Notes under the pieces: generated by a model
The model's database searches: none
Told to the model about the DNA's origin: nothing
The model's input: only the letters and a program-made list of their open reading frames with translations
Part shown: one piece after another, positions 32,465 through 43,433 of the stretch
Position numbering within the stretch: the first letter of the stretch is position 1
How the letters are laid out: every line of letters starts with the position of its first letter
Assembly (NCBI GenBank): GCA_023627715.1
Contig: JAMAHW010000001.1
Span: forward strand, 620,001 to 684,000
Direction of reading: 5' to 3'
Source of the DNA: Periconia sp. R9002
Taxonomy: Eukaryota; Ascomycota; Dothideomycetes; Pleosporales; Periconiaceae
Length of the DNA: 64,000 nucleotides
Translations under genes and position numbers: made by a program

Positions 32465-35017
32465 CTCGAGGAGGCTCTGTATCTCGATATTTTATACGGT
32501 GGTGGAAATATTACAATTACATTGTTTTGGGAAGAACGGCGTGCTTGCGCAATTCGAACAGTCGGTTGTACAAGAATTGGTGGAGTATCATGCAGAGCTT
32601 CTGTGAAACCGCCGGAGTGCCAAGCTTATTATCTCCGATCCCATCCTACATTACTTCCGTACCTGCAGAGCAGTGCACATGTGTGTTTGCCTGTACGATG
32701 GGTATGCAATGTGTGGTACATAACCACCCGGTGAAGTGGAAGCCTGAAAATAGTTTGAACTTTGTTGAGGCCGTTGATCTTTACAAAAGACCGATATCGG
32801 CAGCGCCCAGCATTTCATATATACTTTCATAACCAAACTATAGTGCGAGCCTGGGCTTTGGTGGTTGAGTCCTAGGGTATACATTGACTTTGTTTTTCTG
32901 TCTATGGGTGAATAGCTGCATCACAGCTTGGCTGTCTGCATGCTGGTCTAAGGCGAATTGGTTTCTTTGGATTATTTCACCTTCACCACAATTTGATGGC
33001 ATCCGTGTTAAATAATTAGACGTCACAATTAGTAAAAAAGCATTGTATTTTGATGTTGGAACATTCGAGACACCATTCATCGCATTTGTGGCTGGGACTG
33101 ACATGTGCTATCAGCTGGGAAAAAAAAATTAAGTGTGTGAACAAGAGACCAAAGAGCTGCCGTGATAGGAAGATTACATGTAGCTATTAAGTAGACATGG
33201 AAGGCAATACAATTAGGTGTCTCTCCACCGCTGTACAGTACCGATGTTTAACAATTGCACAAGTGATTAAGATCAAAGTAAGCATGTTTTAATCTGGGGA
33301 GCTGCAGCAGCAAGTCATTTCAAACGACTTAGCATATCCATACCATATTTACGGCGTGAATCATCGTCCAAACAGGCAGATGCATACGAATCGTAACAGC
33401 GAAACCATGCTTTTGCAGAGACATGGACCGTTCCCACGACATCACTTTATATATGCGCCTAATCGCAACGGAAAGAGAGATATTCTGTAGAGAATAATGA
33501 TAGGCTATCTGTTGTTTCAGTGCGCGTTACTGACGAAATACATTCGTAGTATCCCATTGCATACTTACGTACACCTCGAAGCATCTTTTTGCTCGCTGTT
33601 TGGCTCAGGGGTTATGCTCAAACATTGGTATTCCAAACTTGGATCAAATCCAACAGACAAAACGGTCGGAATATGGCAGTCTGATAAGCCAATACAAAAC
33701 AACCTATTAGAATATCACATCGTAGGTCTTCTTGTCTGTTCTATGCAACTCTTTACAATCATTTTAATCGAAAAATAAAAGGCGTCTAGATTTTTTTTTT
33801 GGTCAGAATCAAGAACATCAACGCCGCAATTATAACAAGAATGGATGGGAACAGGATCAGAATGTAAACCCTCATTCATTTCAATGTTTATTGTTGTTAG
33901 TCACCAGATACTTAATCTAGCCAGAGACTGACATATCAACATCGACACCGTTTGCCTTGATATTCATCGCGATCCGTTATCTCCAGTTGAATGTTTTGAC
34001 TTCCCTGTGTGGCTCATCCATGGGGATTATGGCACAAATGGGGCATCAGGTTGGCAGTTCAAGGTTTAAAGGGCCGAGGCGAAGCCGTTGTAAGCAAAAT
34101 ACAATTCCGGGTGATGATCGTTTGTAGATAGTCCAGGTACTCGTGTCTGTTCAGGGTCTTTTGAGTGGCTGTGCCCAAGTGAGTGATATCAGGCGTCCCC
34201 AGTAAAGTGACTCGTAAGTTTGGTTACAGCCAGAGTATATCGTGATTTGATTGGAGAGGCCTTGAGGATAAAGTTGGGGGGCTTGGAAACGTTTTTGTTT
34301 TATAATTGTGGAATTGAGGCTCCTTACAGTCACCGTTTTGGGGAAGGTTGTATGTGTGGCTTGTATACAGATTTTAGAGTAAGCTGTTGGTTCTGGAGTA
34401 GCCACGTAGGAGAAGTAGAAGACATACCGTTCCACAAAATCATACCTTTCAAGTAATAAGAACGCGTCATTCACGACTTTGATGCAAAGTATGCAAAATA
34501 GACTCGAAAGGTGAAGCTGGCGGTACTGTGAATCCCGTCCCTTCCAACGACAGTAGTTTACCACAAGAAAGTTGCATGTTGCCGTGATAGCCTGCCGCGA
34601 CAGCCGAACAGCTTGTAATGGAAAGAGGACGTTCTCTGGAAGCCAAGAATGACCTGTTATCAAGAGTTTAGCCAAGCCGCATAGTCTCCTCTGATCAAGT
34701 ATGCATACTTTCACCTATGGCGTGCCAAGTGATTCAAAAGTCTTGGGTGATGTGAAGGATACTATAGTCACATCCATCTGCTTCCCTTTGCCTGTTGCTC
34801 GTGCGTCACCCTCCAATCAATCTTTATAGTATTAATTCCCGTGCTACTTAGAGTTTCTCGGCAAGCTTTTTCCCGCCAACAACTCAATTCTCGACCGTGC
34901 CACCGGTGCAGGTCACCCTTTTAATCTCAGGCATAAATCAGTCTTATACCCATCCGAATTTGCATATCTTAGTATTCAATTACTCCGTCACAAGACCGAT
35001 GTACCCGCAAACACATA
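32465..35017. other. Long gene-poor interval (2.5 kb)
   Basis: AT-rich DNA between the IMP1 start and the next candidate gene. It holds only short frames. The longest (34714-34151, minus, 187 codons) has no domain, no homology I recognise and unbiased composition, so it is not called. A T-run is at 33790-33801. No inverted repeats or RNA genes were noticed. Confidence 0.5.
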
Positions 35018-35464
35018 ATGACGCTTAAGCTCGCAGCTTCGCTGTCAACTACCCACTTGCATGGAATCAAACAATCTCACCTGATGATGCAACCCCACGA
35101 GCATATCAAAGAAGACCGCCGCTCGTTACTGCCGCAATCCGATTCAAAACGGCAATGCCAGGCACAACCAAGGCCACCTCTCGAGAGAATTCGTACACTG
35201 GCATTCTCAGAACCAATCCGTCCATTGCGGTCAAAACATCGGTCTTCCCGTGCTGCGTCATCTTATTCTTACTCTTCACGTTTACAACCTGTCATTCCCG
35301 AAGATGATCGATCAAATTCACGCAGAGGCCGGAAGACTCGCTCACCATCTCCCTATCCTAAGCCTCGAGGGCCGCCTGAGGAGAATGACGACGAGGAATC
35401 GAATGGGAATTGCAAACCCCACAAACTATTCTCGGCATTAGCATCTAGGCTCAGGAATGGGTAG
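35018..35464 (+). CDS. Small hypothetical protein, Arg/Ser/Pro-rich
   Basis: 148-residue frame starting MTLKLAASLSTTHLHG. It has an Arg/Ser-rich middle (SKHRSSRAASSYSYSSR, SRRGRKTRSPSPYPKPRG) and an acidic patch (EENDDEESNG) near the end, closing on HKLFSALASRLRNG. This looks like a disordered regulatory protein or a fortuitous frame. The support is the length, the biased but protein-like composition and a leader with C/T-rich sequence upstream. There is no recognised domain. It lies tail to tail with the GCLM gene, whose stop is 180 bp beyond its own. Confidence 0.35.
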   Translation: MTLKLAASLSTTHLHGIKQSHLMMQPHEHIKEDRRSLLPQSDSKRQCQAQPRPPLERIRTLAFSEPIRPLRSKHRSSRAASSYSYSSRLQPVIPEDDRSNSRRGRKTRSPSPYPKPRGPPEENDDEESNGNCKPHKLFSALASRLRNG

Positions 35465-35644
35465 TTTGTACAGGTTACGGATCTCTGCTTGGAATGCTCT
35501 CTTTTCGTTCGGGAGTTTTGGTGCAGACACGCGGGCATATTAAACGCGGTGATTCAGGTGTAATGGGGCCATAATGAATAGCAACATGCCATTAAAAAGT
35601 ATATATGTCGATAAAATATTTGTGAAGCAAAACGCGACTCACTT

Positions 35645-36646
35645 CTAATCTCGTAGCTCAGCAACCGCGAAATACCCTTTGCTTTCCACCACACCTCGAT
35701 CTTTAACAACTGCAGTGTACTTCACTACCCATTGCGGCTCGACATCTCCTCTCAAGCGCTCACCGTCATTGTCAGTTTCCCCGGCAAGGATTCCTACTCC
35801 TTTCTCACCTGATCCAAGGATCTCTCTCAGCGTGCCCCGGGGTAATACATTAGTACAATCGTTGTGAGTAAGCAGTTCGATATTTTGCTGTTTGGCGTAC
35901 AGTATGAGAGGCTTGGGGACCACACAGCAGTCGCGCACATTGATCTGATTGACACTCGGTTTGACGTTGATCTGTGAGAGGAATTTCTCTAGTCTACTGA
36001 CACCAAATTCGGCGATACCTAGTCTCGATACTAAGCCTTCTGCGTGCAATTTTTCCAGAGAACGCCAGGTGGTGATTATGGTGGCAATGTCTTCAGGTGC
36101 GCCTTCCGTGCTCTGCTCATGCTCCGAATTTGGGGCCGAGGGAAGGTCATCGAGATCAGACTCCTCGTCATCTGCATCGAAAGACATGCCTGGGAAACTG
36201 ACGATGAGTAGATCTATAGAGGATACCCCCAACTCTTCTAGGACCAGCTGAATAGCCTCCTTCGTTTGCACACAACGTCGATCTGCAGGTATATTTGGTA
36301 GGTAAAAGAGCTTCAGTGTGATGTCGTATGATTCGCGAGGCTCAGTAAGCGGCGAGGCAGTATGCGAGGGTATCCATAGTGCACCGTTTTGTTGTGCAGT
36401 CCAGGACTTGTAACTCGGCTTTGGGGAGGATGTGCCATTTGCAGCGGCCGGGGGAGGAACCGTGGATTGATGGAATGCGAAATTTGCGAGCAGGGAGGAA
36501 GTCAGTTCGGTATTGGATTTCTCAAAAGTCGGCCGTCGTATCACGGACAGGCCGCCGGACATGATATTCCTGGTCAAGTCAGTATCATTGAGCAAAAGCG
36601 AACAGGACCACGCAGCAGCATACGATGTGGATAGTACGAGCTTCAT
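35645..36646 (-). CDS. GCLM: Glutamate-cysteine ligase modifier (regulatory) subunit
   Basis: Aldo-keto-reductase-fold partner of gamma-glutamylcysteine synthetase, which lowers feedback inhibition by glutathione. 333 residues from the chosen ATG (MKLVLSTSYAAA). The frame extends 14 codons further to an ATG at 36688, but the family begins near MKLV. Recognisable stretches: ITLKLFYLPNIP, CVQTKEAIQLVLEELGVSS, IDLLIVSFPG, WRSLEKLHAEGLVSRLGIAE, INVKPSVNQINVRDCCVVP and YAKQQNIELLTHND, which correspond closely to animal GCLM (VKPNSNQVN, LLTHND). The end VKYTAVVKDRGVVESKGYF is also family-typical. An acidic insertion (DADDEESDLDDLPSAPNS) splits the central domain. The catalytic tetrad of active aldo-keto reductases is not apparent, as expected. 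Confidence 0.92.
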   Translation of the reverse strand: MKLVLSTSYAAAWSCSLLLNDTDLTRNIMSGGLSVIRRPTFEKSNTELTSSLLANFAFHQSTVPPPAAANGTSSPKPSYKSWTAQQNGALWIPSHTASPLTEPRESYDITLKLFYLPNIPADRRCVQTKEAIQLVLEELGVSSIDLLIVSFPGMSFDADDEESDLDDLPSAPNSEHEQSTEGAPEDIATIITTWRSLEKLHAEGLVSRLGIAEFGVSRLEKFLSQINVKPSVNQINVRDCCVVPKPLILYAKQQNIELLTHNDCTNVLPRGTLREILGSGEKGVGILAGETDNDGERLRGDVEPQWVVKYTAVVKDRGVVESKGYFAVAELRD

Positions 36647-37108
36647 ATTGGGTGAGGATTGATGGGAACTTCTTTTTTCGAATTTCAACTGGTACGGCCC
36701 TCATTCACTTATCTTTCAGAATCTTGAAGAAGAGAAGAAGAGGAGCATGGACGAGTGTTTGTAAGCGCAAGCGCAAACTAGTAGCGCAAGTGGGGTAATG
36801 GTTAAAGATTGGCAAGGCTGTGTGCTGCAAATAACCTCACTTTAAATTTCGTTTCCCGTTTGTGGCCAGATTTTGCACCCTGGCAGTGGATTGAGGTTGG
36901 GCGGTTTTGGCATGGAACATTCCATGTTGATATAATTATATGCGGTTGGAGTGAAAGGCGGGGCTTACCTTATTGGAAGGTCGATTGGCGCTTTGACTTG
37001 ACGCGGGGCTGAACTCATCAATCCACGGCCGATCGATCACCCTTACCTGTCCGATTTTCTACAAAAGCCACCATCACCCATCTCCATCCAACCCACAATA
37101 CACTCGCC
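36647..37108. promoter_or_regulatory. Divergent intergenic promoter region GCLM / AP-1 sigma
   Basis: About 460 bp between two genes transcribed away from each other. The AP-1 sigma leader is C/A-rich (CACCATCACCCATCTCCATCC region, 37065-37090). No TATA box is evident and no sites are assigned. Confidence 0.4.
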
Positions 37109-37846
37109 ATGGCCATCAAGTGCGTCAATCAAAGCCTCCTTCGCATGCAAATGGTTTGCTGATGACAAAAGATATCTTATCCTGCTCTCTCGACAGGGCA
37201 AAGTCGTACGTAGTCTGCCTGGTAACCCAGACCTCGCGAATGCCCGACGCTGACCTAAACGTTCACAGCGTCTGGCTAAGTGGTTTACCACCCTCGCCCC
37301 CAAAGACAAGGCCAAGATTGTCAAAGATGTCTCGCAGCTCGTGCTAGCTCGCCGCACCCGCATGTGCAATTTCCTCGAGTACAAAGGTCAGCAGCAAGTT
37401 TCGACTTGATTGCTGCACGCGAGACGCTCACAAACGGGATAGACACCAAGATCGTTTACCGTCGATATGCTTCCCTCTTTTTCATCGCTGGATGTGACTC
37501 CACCGACAACGAGTTAATCACTCTTGAGATTGTGCACCGCTACGTGGAACAGATGGACAAATATTACGGAAATGTGTGTGAGCTGGACATTATCTTCAAT
37601 TTCCAAAAGGCCTACTTTATCCTCGACGAGCTTTTGCTGGCCGGCGAGCTGCAGGAAAGCAGCAAGAAGAATGTGTTGAGATGCATAGGTCAACAGGATA
37701 GTCTGGAGGACATGGAAGTAAGCGAACAGCCATCTCCTTCCCCCCACCACAAGCCATAGGATTCCCTATCCTTCTATCGGTAGCTCGGTGTTGCTGACGT
37801 ACCATCTCGTCAGGCCGAGGATGACATAGTCACCAAGATTATGTAG
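37109..37846 (+). CDS. APS1: AP-1 clathrin adaptor complex sigma subunit
   Basis: Small chain of the AP-1 adaptor, acting in clathrin-coated vesicle traffic between trans-Golgi and endosomes. Five exons: 37109-37119 (11 nt), 37172-37205, 37269-37386, 37443-37717 and 37814-37846, giving 156 residues, the usual size. The start [20 protein letters not shown] is spliced from three exons. Next come [80 protein letters not shown], and [20 protein letters not shown]. The longin-like core and the Val/Leu pocket region that binds dileucine signals are complete. The [10 protein letters not shown] tail comes from exon 5; a second in-phase terminal exon lies downstream at 37968-38015. Confidence 0.95.
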
Positions 37847-37967
37847 CGGATTTCCCGAAGTGCGCAGCACACTACACATGCGTAGAACTTCCAGCCGCCA
37901 CCGCCATACCTCCCAATGTCGTTTCCAGACTCTTACTAACCATATCGTCTCTGTCCATTGTTTTCAG

Positions 37968-38015
37968 GACGCAGAGGATTTCAAACAGCGGCTGAAAGAG
38001 AGCGGCATCATGTGA
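37968..38015 (+). other. Possible alternative last exon of AP-1 sigma
   Basis: This 48-nt stretch is preceded by a pyrimidine-rich tract, a TACTAAC branch-like site (37934-37940) and TTTTCAG. It encodes DAEDFKQRLKESGIM and a TGA stop, in phase with exon 4 (ending GAA at 37717). It would replace [10 protein letters not shown]. The RLKESGIM end resembles the canonical sigma tail more than exon 5 does. Use of it is inference. Confidence 0.5.
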
Positions 38016-39094
38016 GCGACATTGCAGCGGCAGTATCAACAGCAGCAGCAACATGTCGACATACCCACATACACGGACACACAGGCACGGTACATTGTAT
38101 GGCGTAAAGGATTACAGGCGTTGGGTCGGGATTTGAGGTTTGAAGCGGTATACCACTTTTTTTTGTTCATTCCAGCACTTTTTGTGCTAAACAACTTTTT
38201 CGGGGGTTGGTTCCGCGTCTGCGGATCGGGGTTGTATGGGGTCTATCTACTTGTGGGAGACTCTGAGAACGCACCGTCAGCTATTCAGCCACGATGAGCG
38301 AATAGCGATGGATGTACTCTTATACTACAACAAACATGACTTGACACGTTGACGATTGTGTTGGTGGGCAGCAGGTTTGGCTCAGCTGGTGTTATAAGGC
38401 TCGAACGTGATCCACATATCATGCAATCGAGACTTTTTACCATTGCTTCTTTGCTTCATCTGTGTCGGTTCATTCCATTCGTTCATTCTAACCAGACTTC
38501 ACGCAGCATGTCAGGTGTCAATAGGGCGCTGTCTCTGATCAAGCTTGGCAGAGGTCCTAAACCATTACAGTTCGACTCGGTCATATCCGCGGTGACTGAT
38601 GATTGCAGATATCTCCGCTTCACTAACGATTCCTCAACGCCAAATAATCAGTCTCATCCACCCTCATGGCACGCTCCTCGCTGTGATTGGCCATGCCCCG
38701 TTAGTCCCAGCTAGCCTCTTTGGGCGGACCGCGACCGACAACAACGCAAGTCATCACCCCACGACCCGTCTCCTCCGCTCCACCACCACCACCACCTCGT
38801 TCTCCTCCTCCATCCCTACGTCGCATACACCATATGCCTCTCGCCTGCTAGACGGTTGTCTGGCCCGAGCAGCAAGTATTCCCAACTCTACGCAGCCAGC
38901 CTAGAGTAGCGTTACGAACTGCTCCGGGCTTTACGCAGGTTATCTACCTACTGCCTACCTCCCACCAAAGAACCCGGCTTTCCAACAGCCCTTCACGCAA
39001 CCCGACCGCCCTGATCTTCTCGGCGTAGCTTCTGCAACTCTTGCGCAACTAGGAATTTTTATAATTGGGACACCCAGTTGAAAGATCTCTCAAG
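38016..39094. other. Intergenic region upstream of MAF1
   Basis: 1.08 kb between the AP-1 sigma 3' end and MAF1. It has a (CAG/CAA)-type run near 38034-38050 and a CACCACCAC run at 38777-38796. Overlapping frames at 38349-38904 are low-complexity and unconserved. It presumably contains the MAF1 promoter. Confidence 0.5.
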
Positions 39095-40173
39095 ATGAAG
39101 GTGCGCATACCATGTTTGCCAGGTGTTGGATGTTCTCTTCTCAGCTGACCTGGCAATAGTACCTTGACCTTCCCACGCTCCACGAGGTGGATGCTGCTCT
39201 AAACTTCGACACACTCGACACTGCCATCCTTGGTGGTTGCGACGTGTGGACCACTAAAGCGGCAGGAAGCGATAAGAAGCTGTACAAGCGCATCGAGACC
39301 ACCTTGGAAGAGCGACACCAGAAGCATCTTTCCGCCGTTGCCGCGCTTGACCAGGCATCCGCTGCGCAGTTTTCTGGTTTGAATGTGAATAGGGAGACAC
39401 CTTTCGGGAGCTTCAATGAGCCTGCCAACCGTCACACTTTTGCGTACCTCATAGCCACGTTGAATGCCACCCACGTCGACTACGACTTCGCCAACACCCT
39501 CAACTCCGACGAGTTCCGCCGCGAGACACAGGCGTCATTCAAACACAAGATTGACACTACCATGTTCTACCTTCGCCCTCAGGTCTACAGCGCCGGTCTC
39601 CCCGCAGGTGCCATGACCCCGCTCGGTTCACCTATCTGGAGCCCTCGCTCTTGGCAGCTCGTGGACAGCGAGATGGACATGGCCAACTGCGAGTATTACG
39701 CGTGGGAGCCTTCGGATGACCCTTTCGTAGACGACGGCGCGATTTGGAGCCACCACTATTTCTTGTATAACAAGGAGAAGAAGCGTGTCGCCTACTTCTA
39801 CCTTCGTGGTGTCTCCGCACTGTCACAGTCGCCCAGCGTTCCCATCTCGCTTATTACCAAGTTCAAGCAGCGACAACACGAGACATCCGCCAACGCGGGC
39901 AGTAGGAAGCGCGCGGAATTTTGGCTTGGAGCTCGTGCCTCGCATGCTCTCAAAACATATGGAGAGAGTGATGAGTTGGACAATCTCGTCATTGACCACC
40001 CTGGCGACATTCTTGATATTCAAGAAGATCTGAGGGAGACGAGCATGGGTGTCGACTACTGGTCCAGCGGAGACGACAGCGACGTGGAGAGTCTTCAGAA
40101 TCGTGAAACCTCCCGTGAAAAGAGCAAGGTCCGCCAGTGGAGTGAAGGCGCTGTCGATCGCATGGAGCTTTAA
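39095..40173 (+). CDS. MAF1: RNA polymerase III repressor Maf1
   Basis: Nutrient- and stress-responsive repressor that binds Pol III and blocks initiation downstream of TORC1/PKA. Two exons: 39095-39100, carrying only Met-Lys, and 39160-40173, in total 339 residues. MKYLDLPTLHEVDAALNFDT is the family's A-box start. The following segment is FGSFNEPANRHTFAYLIATL with NATHVDYDFANTL. The B/C boxes are YLRPQVYSAG and EYYAWEPSDDPF..WSHHYFLYNKEKKRVAYFYLRG. Between A and B there is the usual variable region, here short. The tail is acidic (DYWSSGDDSDVES). A two-codon first exon is a common Maf1 gene structure. Phosphoregulation sites cannot be placed by eye. Confidence 0.95.
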
Positions 40174-41301
40174 TCGCTAACCTGATCTAGTGAACCATCT
40201 AACACCATGAATAACGTGCACTCCCTTATTGGCGGGCGCGTCTACGATTGGGCCTCTTATACAAGATGGCTTTTCGTTTGCTCCCATTCCAGCAGGGGGG
40301 TTGTGCGTTAATCAAGGTTGCAGATAATATGTAAACTGCACTTGCTCCGCTTTTTCTCTTGTCAATCCCTTGTCAAGTCCCCTGTTTTCTCTCTTACGGC
40401 GTTCTATGGACAATCAGTTCAGCATGGGTGATTTTATTCATTCCCTCTTCTCCTTATAGGTATCAATGGCTTTCCATCTTGAGTAAGTGATGAAATCCAA
40501 GGCGTTTTCAGGGTTTGGTGTTCGGTGGGAGCGACTTCAATTCTCTGATACGTCTTTGCTTTTATCAACAACTCGAGATACCCCCTTTCCTTATTTTCTC
40601 ATTTTTGCTCATCTGTTTTTATTTTAGGGATCTCTTTCTTCATTGTTTACGTCAGCTTGAATCAAGCTTCTTTCTGGGTCACGATGAAGATGGTTTGAAC
40701 GCTCTAGGAGGAAGGGCCATGGTATTTCACCACGAGAGCGAAGTGGATGTGTTAGGTCTAGGTTATGGAATGGCCATTAGGGAATGCATACACGGCTGCG
40801 TATTGAAATGCGCTTTATGAAAATGACGATTCTATTGAATTGATACACCAGAATTACTGCTCCGTGTCTCGAAGCACTTATGTCCCACCACCACTCAATG
40901 ACCTATAGCGTTGTGTTACTTCGCATGTTAGCCGATTTCATGTGTACATGCATATGCACGTACTGTGCAGACTGTGCAGTGTGTGTCATTCCAGATTGCG
41001 TCCCTGTAACGTTTTGACAGGGCATACCGGGTACCCCTCGCGCGGGACGATCCAAGCCACGCCTAAGCCACGATATGCGACCTGCCTACTTCAGTATGTA
41101 CCGGGAACTATAAATACACCGCAACCACTCTTCTCATTCACATATCAATGTGAAAATCAGCCCAGACATATGACTGTTGTGGACCTAGTGAGATAATTCA
41201 GTTGCAAAAGGGTGCCAAATACTCTGCCTCAATCTTTCTTTGGCACAGCTTCGAAAGAGTGACTCTGGCTTCAGCGGATCGTACAGGAACGTAAATCAGC
41301 A
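40174..41301. other. Intergenic region upstream of the arrestin-like gene
   Basis: 1.13 kb between MAF1 and the arrestin-like gene in head-to-tail order. It is T-rich near 40560-40640. It has a TATAAATA word 186 bp before the next ATG. The 101-codon frame at 40515-40820 is not supported. Confidence 0.5.
41109..41116 (+). promoter_or_regulatory. TATA-like box of the arrestin-like gene
   Basis: TATAAATA, about 190 bp upstream of the start codon, followed by a C/A-rich leader. The spacing is compatible with a TATA-type promoter and a leader of ~100-150 nt. Position and sequence are the only support. Confidence 0.35.
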
Positions 41302-42927
41302 ATGGGCCTCTTCAGTAGATCCAAAGAACCCGAGGGCCCCCTACCCTCTCTCATCGTACACATTAGCACTCCTGAGGATAAAGTGTTCCATCCAGATGAC
41401 ACCGTTACGGGACACATTTCTTTCAGCACCCCCGTTCCGTTGACTCCGCAGGCCCTCGAGATCAACTTTTGGGGCATGTCAACCGTTTGGCTGCGCACAT
41501 CCCACAGTTCCGGCACCAGTGACAACCGATCAACAGAGTACCACCATTACCGCGACAATGCGCCTCTGTTCCAGGTCTATACCAACGTCTTGGAGACACT
41601 CCCACCGCCGTCGGAGGCCTCTCCTTCGGCACCTGGCGCCGCGCATTTGGACGAGAAGAAAGGAGCATCGGCACTACAGCATGTCCAGAACGATATCAAC
41701 CAGGGGGTGAGGTACTTCATACCGGATCGAACCTACACGTTTCCCTTCCAATTTCGAGTTCCGGCAGGGACAAGCAGCAGCCGCAGCGGGTTCTACAGGG
41801 CCGACGATGAAGCGCCTTGGACAGTACAGCCGCACCCTCTACCACCGACCATGTTCTGGGGAACAATGGCAAGCAGCACGAAAGAATATCCAAACCACGC
41901 CTTCGTCGAATACGGTATCACGTCGCGGCTCATCTGCCCCGGCGTGGGCACGGGAAAGTACAAGCAAGACCCCATCTCCAGCACCGCTCTCATCAACTTC
42001 GCGCCCCGGAACCCCTACCCCCCCAACACGCGCTTCAACATGCTCCGAACCCCCAAAAACTTCACCATCGCCACCTCCGCCCTCGCAGGCATCGACCCGC
42101 ACGCCATCGGCTTCCGCCAGTCTCTGCGCGACAAATTCTCGAGCTCCACCCCCTCCCTCTCCTTCGAGCTCGCCATCGACACGCCCGACCTCCTCAGGTC
42201 GGGAGGCGAATTCCGCTTCCGCGCCTCCTTCACCGCGCTCGAGCAGTCGGGAAACGTAGTCAAGATCCCCACCCTCACATTCCGCATCGTCAAGCTCCAC
42301 CTCATCGTCTTCACCTTCACGCGCGCGCCCAGGGACTGGAAGGCCAACAAGATGATGAGCGGGTCGCACTCGGACGGCACCCCGACCAGCATGCCCAACG
42401 GCCCGTACCTGCACAGCAACGGCCAGGACACGGAGATGCACGAGGGGAAGGTCCTGTTGAATTCGCTGCCTGAAGTGCAGACGGTCGAGTTGGATGTGGT
42501 TCCCATTTCCGCTGGGGACGAGGGAGTACGACAGGAAGGAGAAGAAGAAGAACTCCCCGCCTACAACACCATCAATCCCCAAACTCAACAAGAAAATACC
42601 ACCACCTCCTCCTTCTCCGACAAAAAACCCGCCCTGCCCCCTTTCCCCGCCGAAAAATCTAGTCTCGCGGCGCCCCACGAGACCACCAAGAGCAAAGGGA
42701 AAGAAGAAGACGCAACATCGTCGTCGTCATCCCACCACGTCCACCAATCCAAATCCTGCTCCGCCTGGTTCGCAGCCCGCATCCCGTCCACCACGACGCC
42801 GAGCTTCGTCAGCTTCGCCATCACGCGCGCGTACCGGCTGCAGACCAAGGTCGCGCTCGAGGTGGGGGGTAAGAAGGTCGAGATGGATGTCGAGGGCGTG
42901 GTGAATGCGCTGGTGGGGGGTGTTTGA
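41302..42927 (+). CDS. Arrestin-like (alpha-arrestin type) adaptor protein
   Basis: Arrestin-fold proteins in fungi recruit Rsp5-type ubiquitin ligases to membrane transporters. 541 residues, one exon. The N-terminal arrestin domain opens with LPSLIVHISTPEDKVFHPDD, TVTGHISFSTPVPLTP and INFWGMSTVWLRTS. The C-like domain has YTFPFQFRVPAG, PTMFWGTMASSTKEYPNHAF, VEYGITSRLIC, LSFELAIDTPDLLRSGGEFR and VKIPTLTFRIVKLHLIVFT. A late motif ELPAYN (LPxY) can act as a ligand for a WW-domain ligase. The C-terminal ~60 residues (AWFAARIPSTTTPSF, ALEVGGKKVEMDVEGVV) complete a last strand set. A Thr/Ser/Lys-rich spacer carries a likely phosphorylation zone. Codon use is strongly GC-biased in the middle (41930-42480). 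Confidence 0.8.
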   Translation: MGLFSRSKEPEGPLPSLIVHISTPEDKVFHPDDTVTGHISFSTPVPLTPQALEINFWGMSTVWLRTSHSSGTSDNRSTEYHHYRDNAPLFQVYTNVLETLPPPSEASPSAPGAAHLDEKKGASALQHVQNDINQGVRYFIPDRTYTFPFQFRVPAGTSSSRSGFYRADDEAPWTVQPHPLPPTMFWGTMASSTKEYPNHAFVEYGITSRLICPGVGTGKYKQDPISSTALINFAPRNPYPPNTRFNMLRTPKNFTIATSALAGIDPHAIGFRQSLRDKFSSSTPSLSFELAIDTPDLLRSGGEFRFRASFTALEQSGNVVKIPTLTFRIVKLHLIVFTFTRAPRDWKANKMMSGSHSDGTPTSMPNGPYLHSNGQDTEMHEGKVLLNSLPEVQTVELDVVPISAGDEGVRQEGEEEELPAYNTINPQTQQENTTTSSFSDKKPALPPFPAEKSSLAAPHETTKSKGKEEDATSSSSSHHVHQSKSCSAWFAARIPSTTTPSFVSFAITRAYRLQTKVALEVGGKKVEMDVEGVVNALVGGV

Positions 42928-43018
42928 TGTGGTTTACTTTTTTGATTTTTTTTCTCCTTTCCCTCCCTTTTTTTGCTTACTCGGGTTCTTGCATATGGTT
43001 TAGATTTTATACTTTATA

Positions 43019-43033
43019 CCCCCCCCCCCCCCC
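43019..43033. repeat. Poly-C tract
   Basis: 15 consecutive C residues in the 3' flank of the arrestin-like gene. It is a likely length-variable homopolymer. Confidence 0.9.
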
Positions 43034-43397
43034 TAGCCCCCTCCTACACTGCTTTCCTTTCTCTTTTGTATATATGGATAGATAGGTACCGGGACTACTC
43101 TTTCAAACATCATTTCTTCCGCACCGGTGCTTACTTCCCTCCTCGATTCGACATCGGGATGAGGTCGGAGATAAGTTGGTTAGCTACATAATGAATGAAT
43201 GAATGTAGCACGATGAGGCCAGACGACCTACGACGATACGAATATCAATGTCATGAATCGAGTCCATGTACTAAGCCTTAATTCTTTCTCTTCTCCCCAC
43301 GCTGGCTGACTTTGACTAAACTTGTACCCTACAAGATGTGATGGAACCAATGAGGAAAGAACAAAAAGGAGACTGATCACGAGCGAGTCTCGTTCAT

Positions 43398-43398
<1 letters not shown>

Positions 43399-43431
<33 letters not shown>
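43399..43431. repeat. (CA)n microsatellite
   Basis: About 16 perfect CA repeats in intergenic DNA. It is a potential polymorphic marker. Confidence 0.95.

Positions 43432-43433
<2 letters not shown>

Noticed and set aside
33497..33778. 93-codon hydrophobic frame
   Set aside because: Isolated, with no recognisable promoter, domain or partner exon.
34151..34714. 187-codon frame on the minus strand
   Set aside because: No domain, no start context, unbiased residue mix and AT-rich surroundings. It looks like a chance frame.
38382..38420. TGGCTCAGCTGG followed by GCTCGAAC, reminiscent of tRNA A and B boxes
   Set aside because: No cloverleaf can be folded and the B box lacks the GGTTCGA core.
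41839..42678. Long frames in other phases inside the arrestin-like gene
   Set aside because: They are shadows of the GC-rich coding region with Gly/Glu/Val- or His/Arg/Pro-biased composition.
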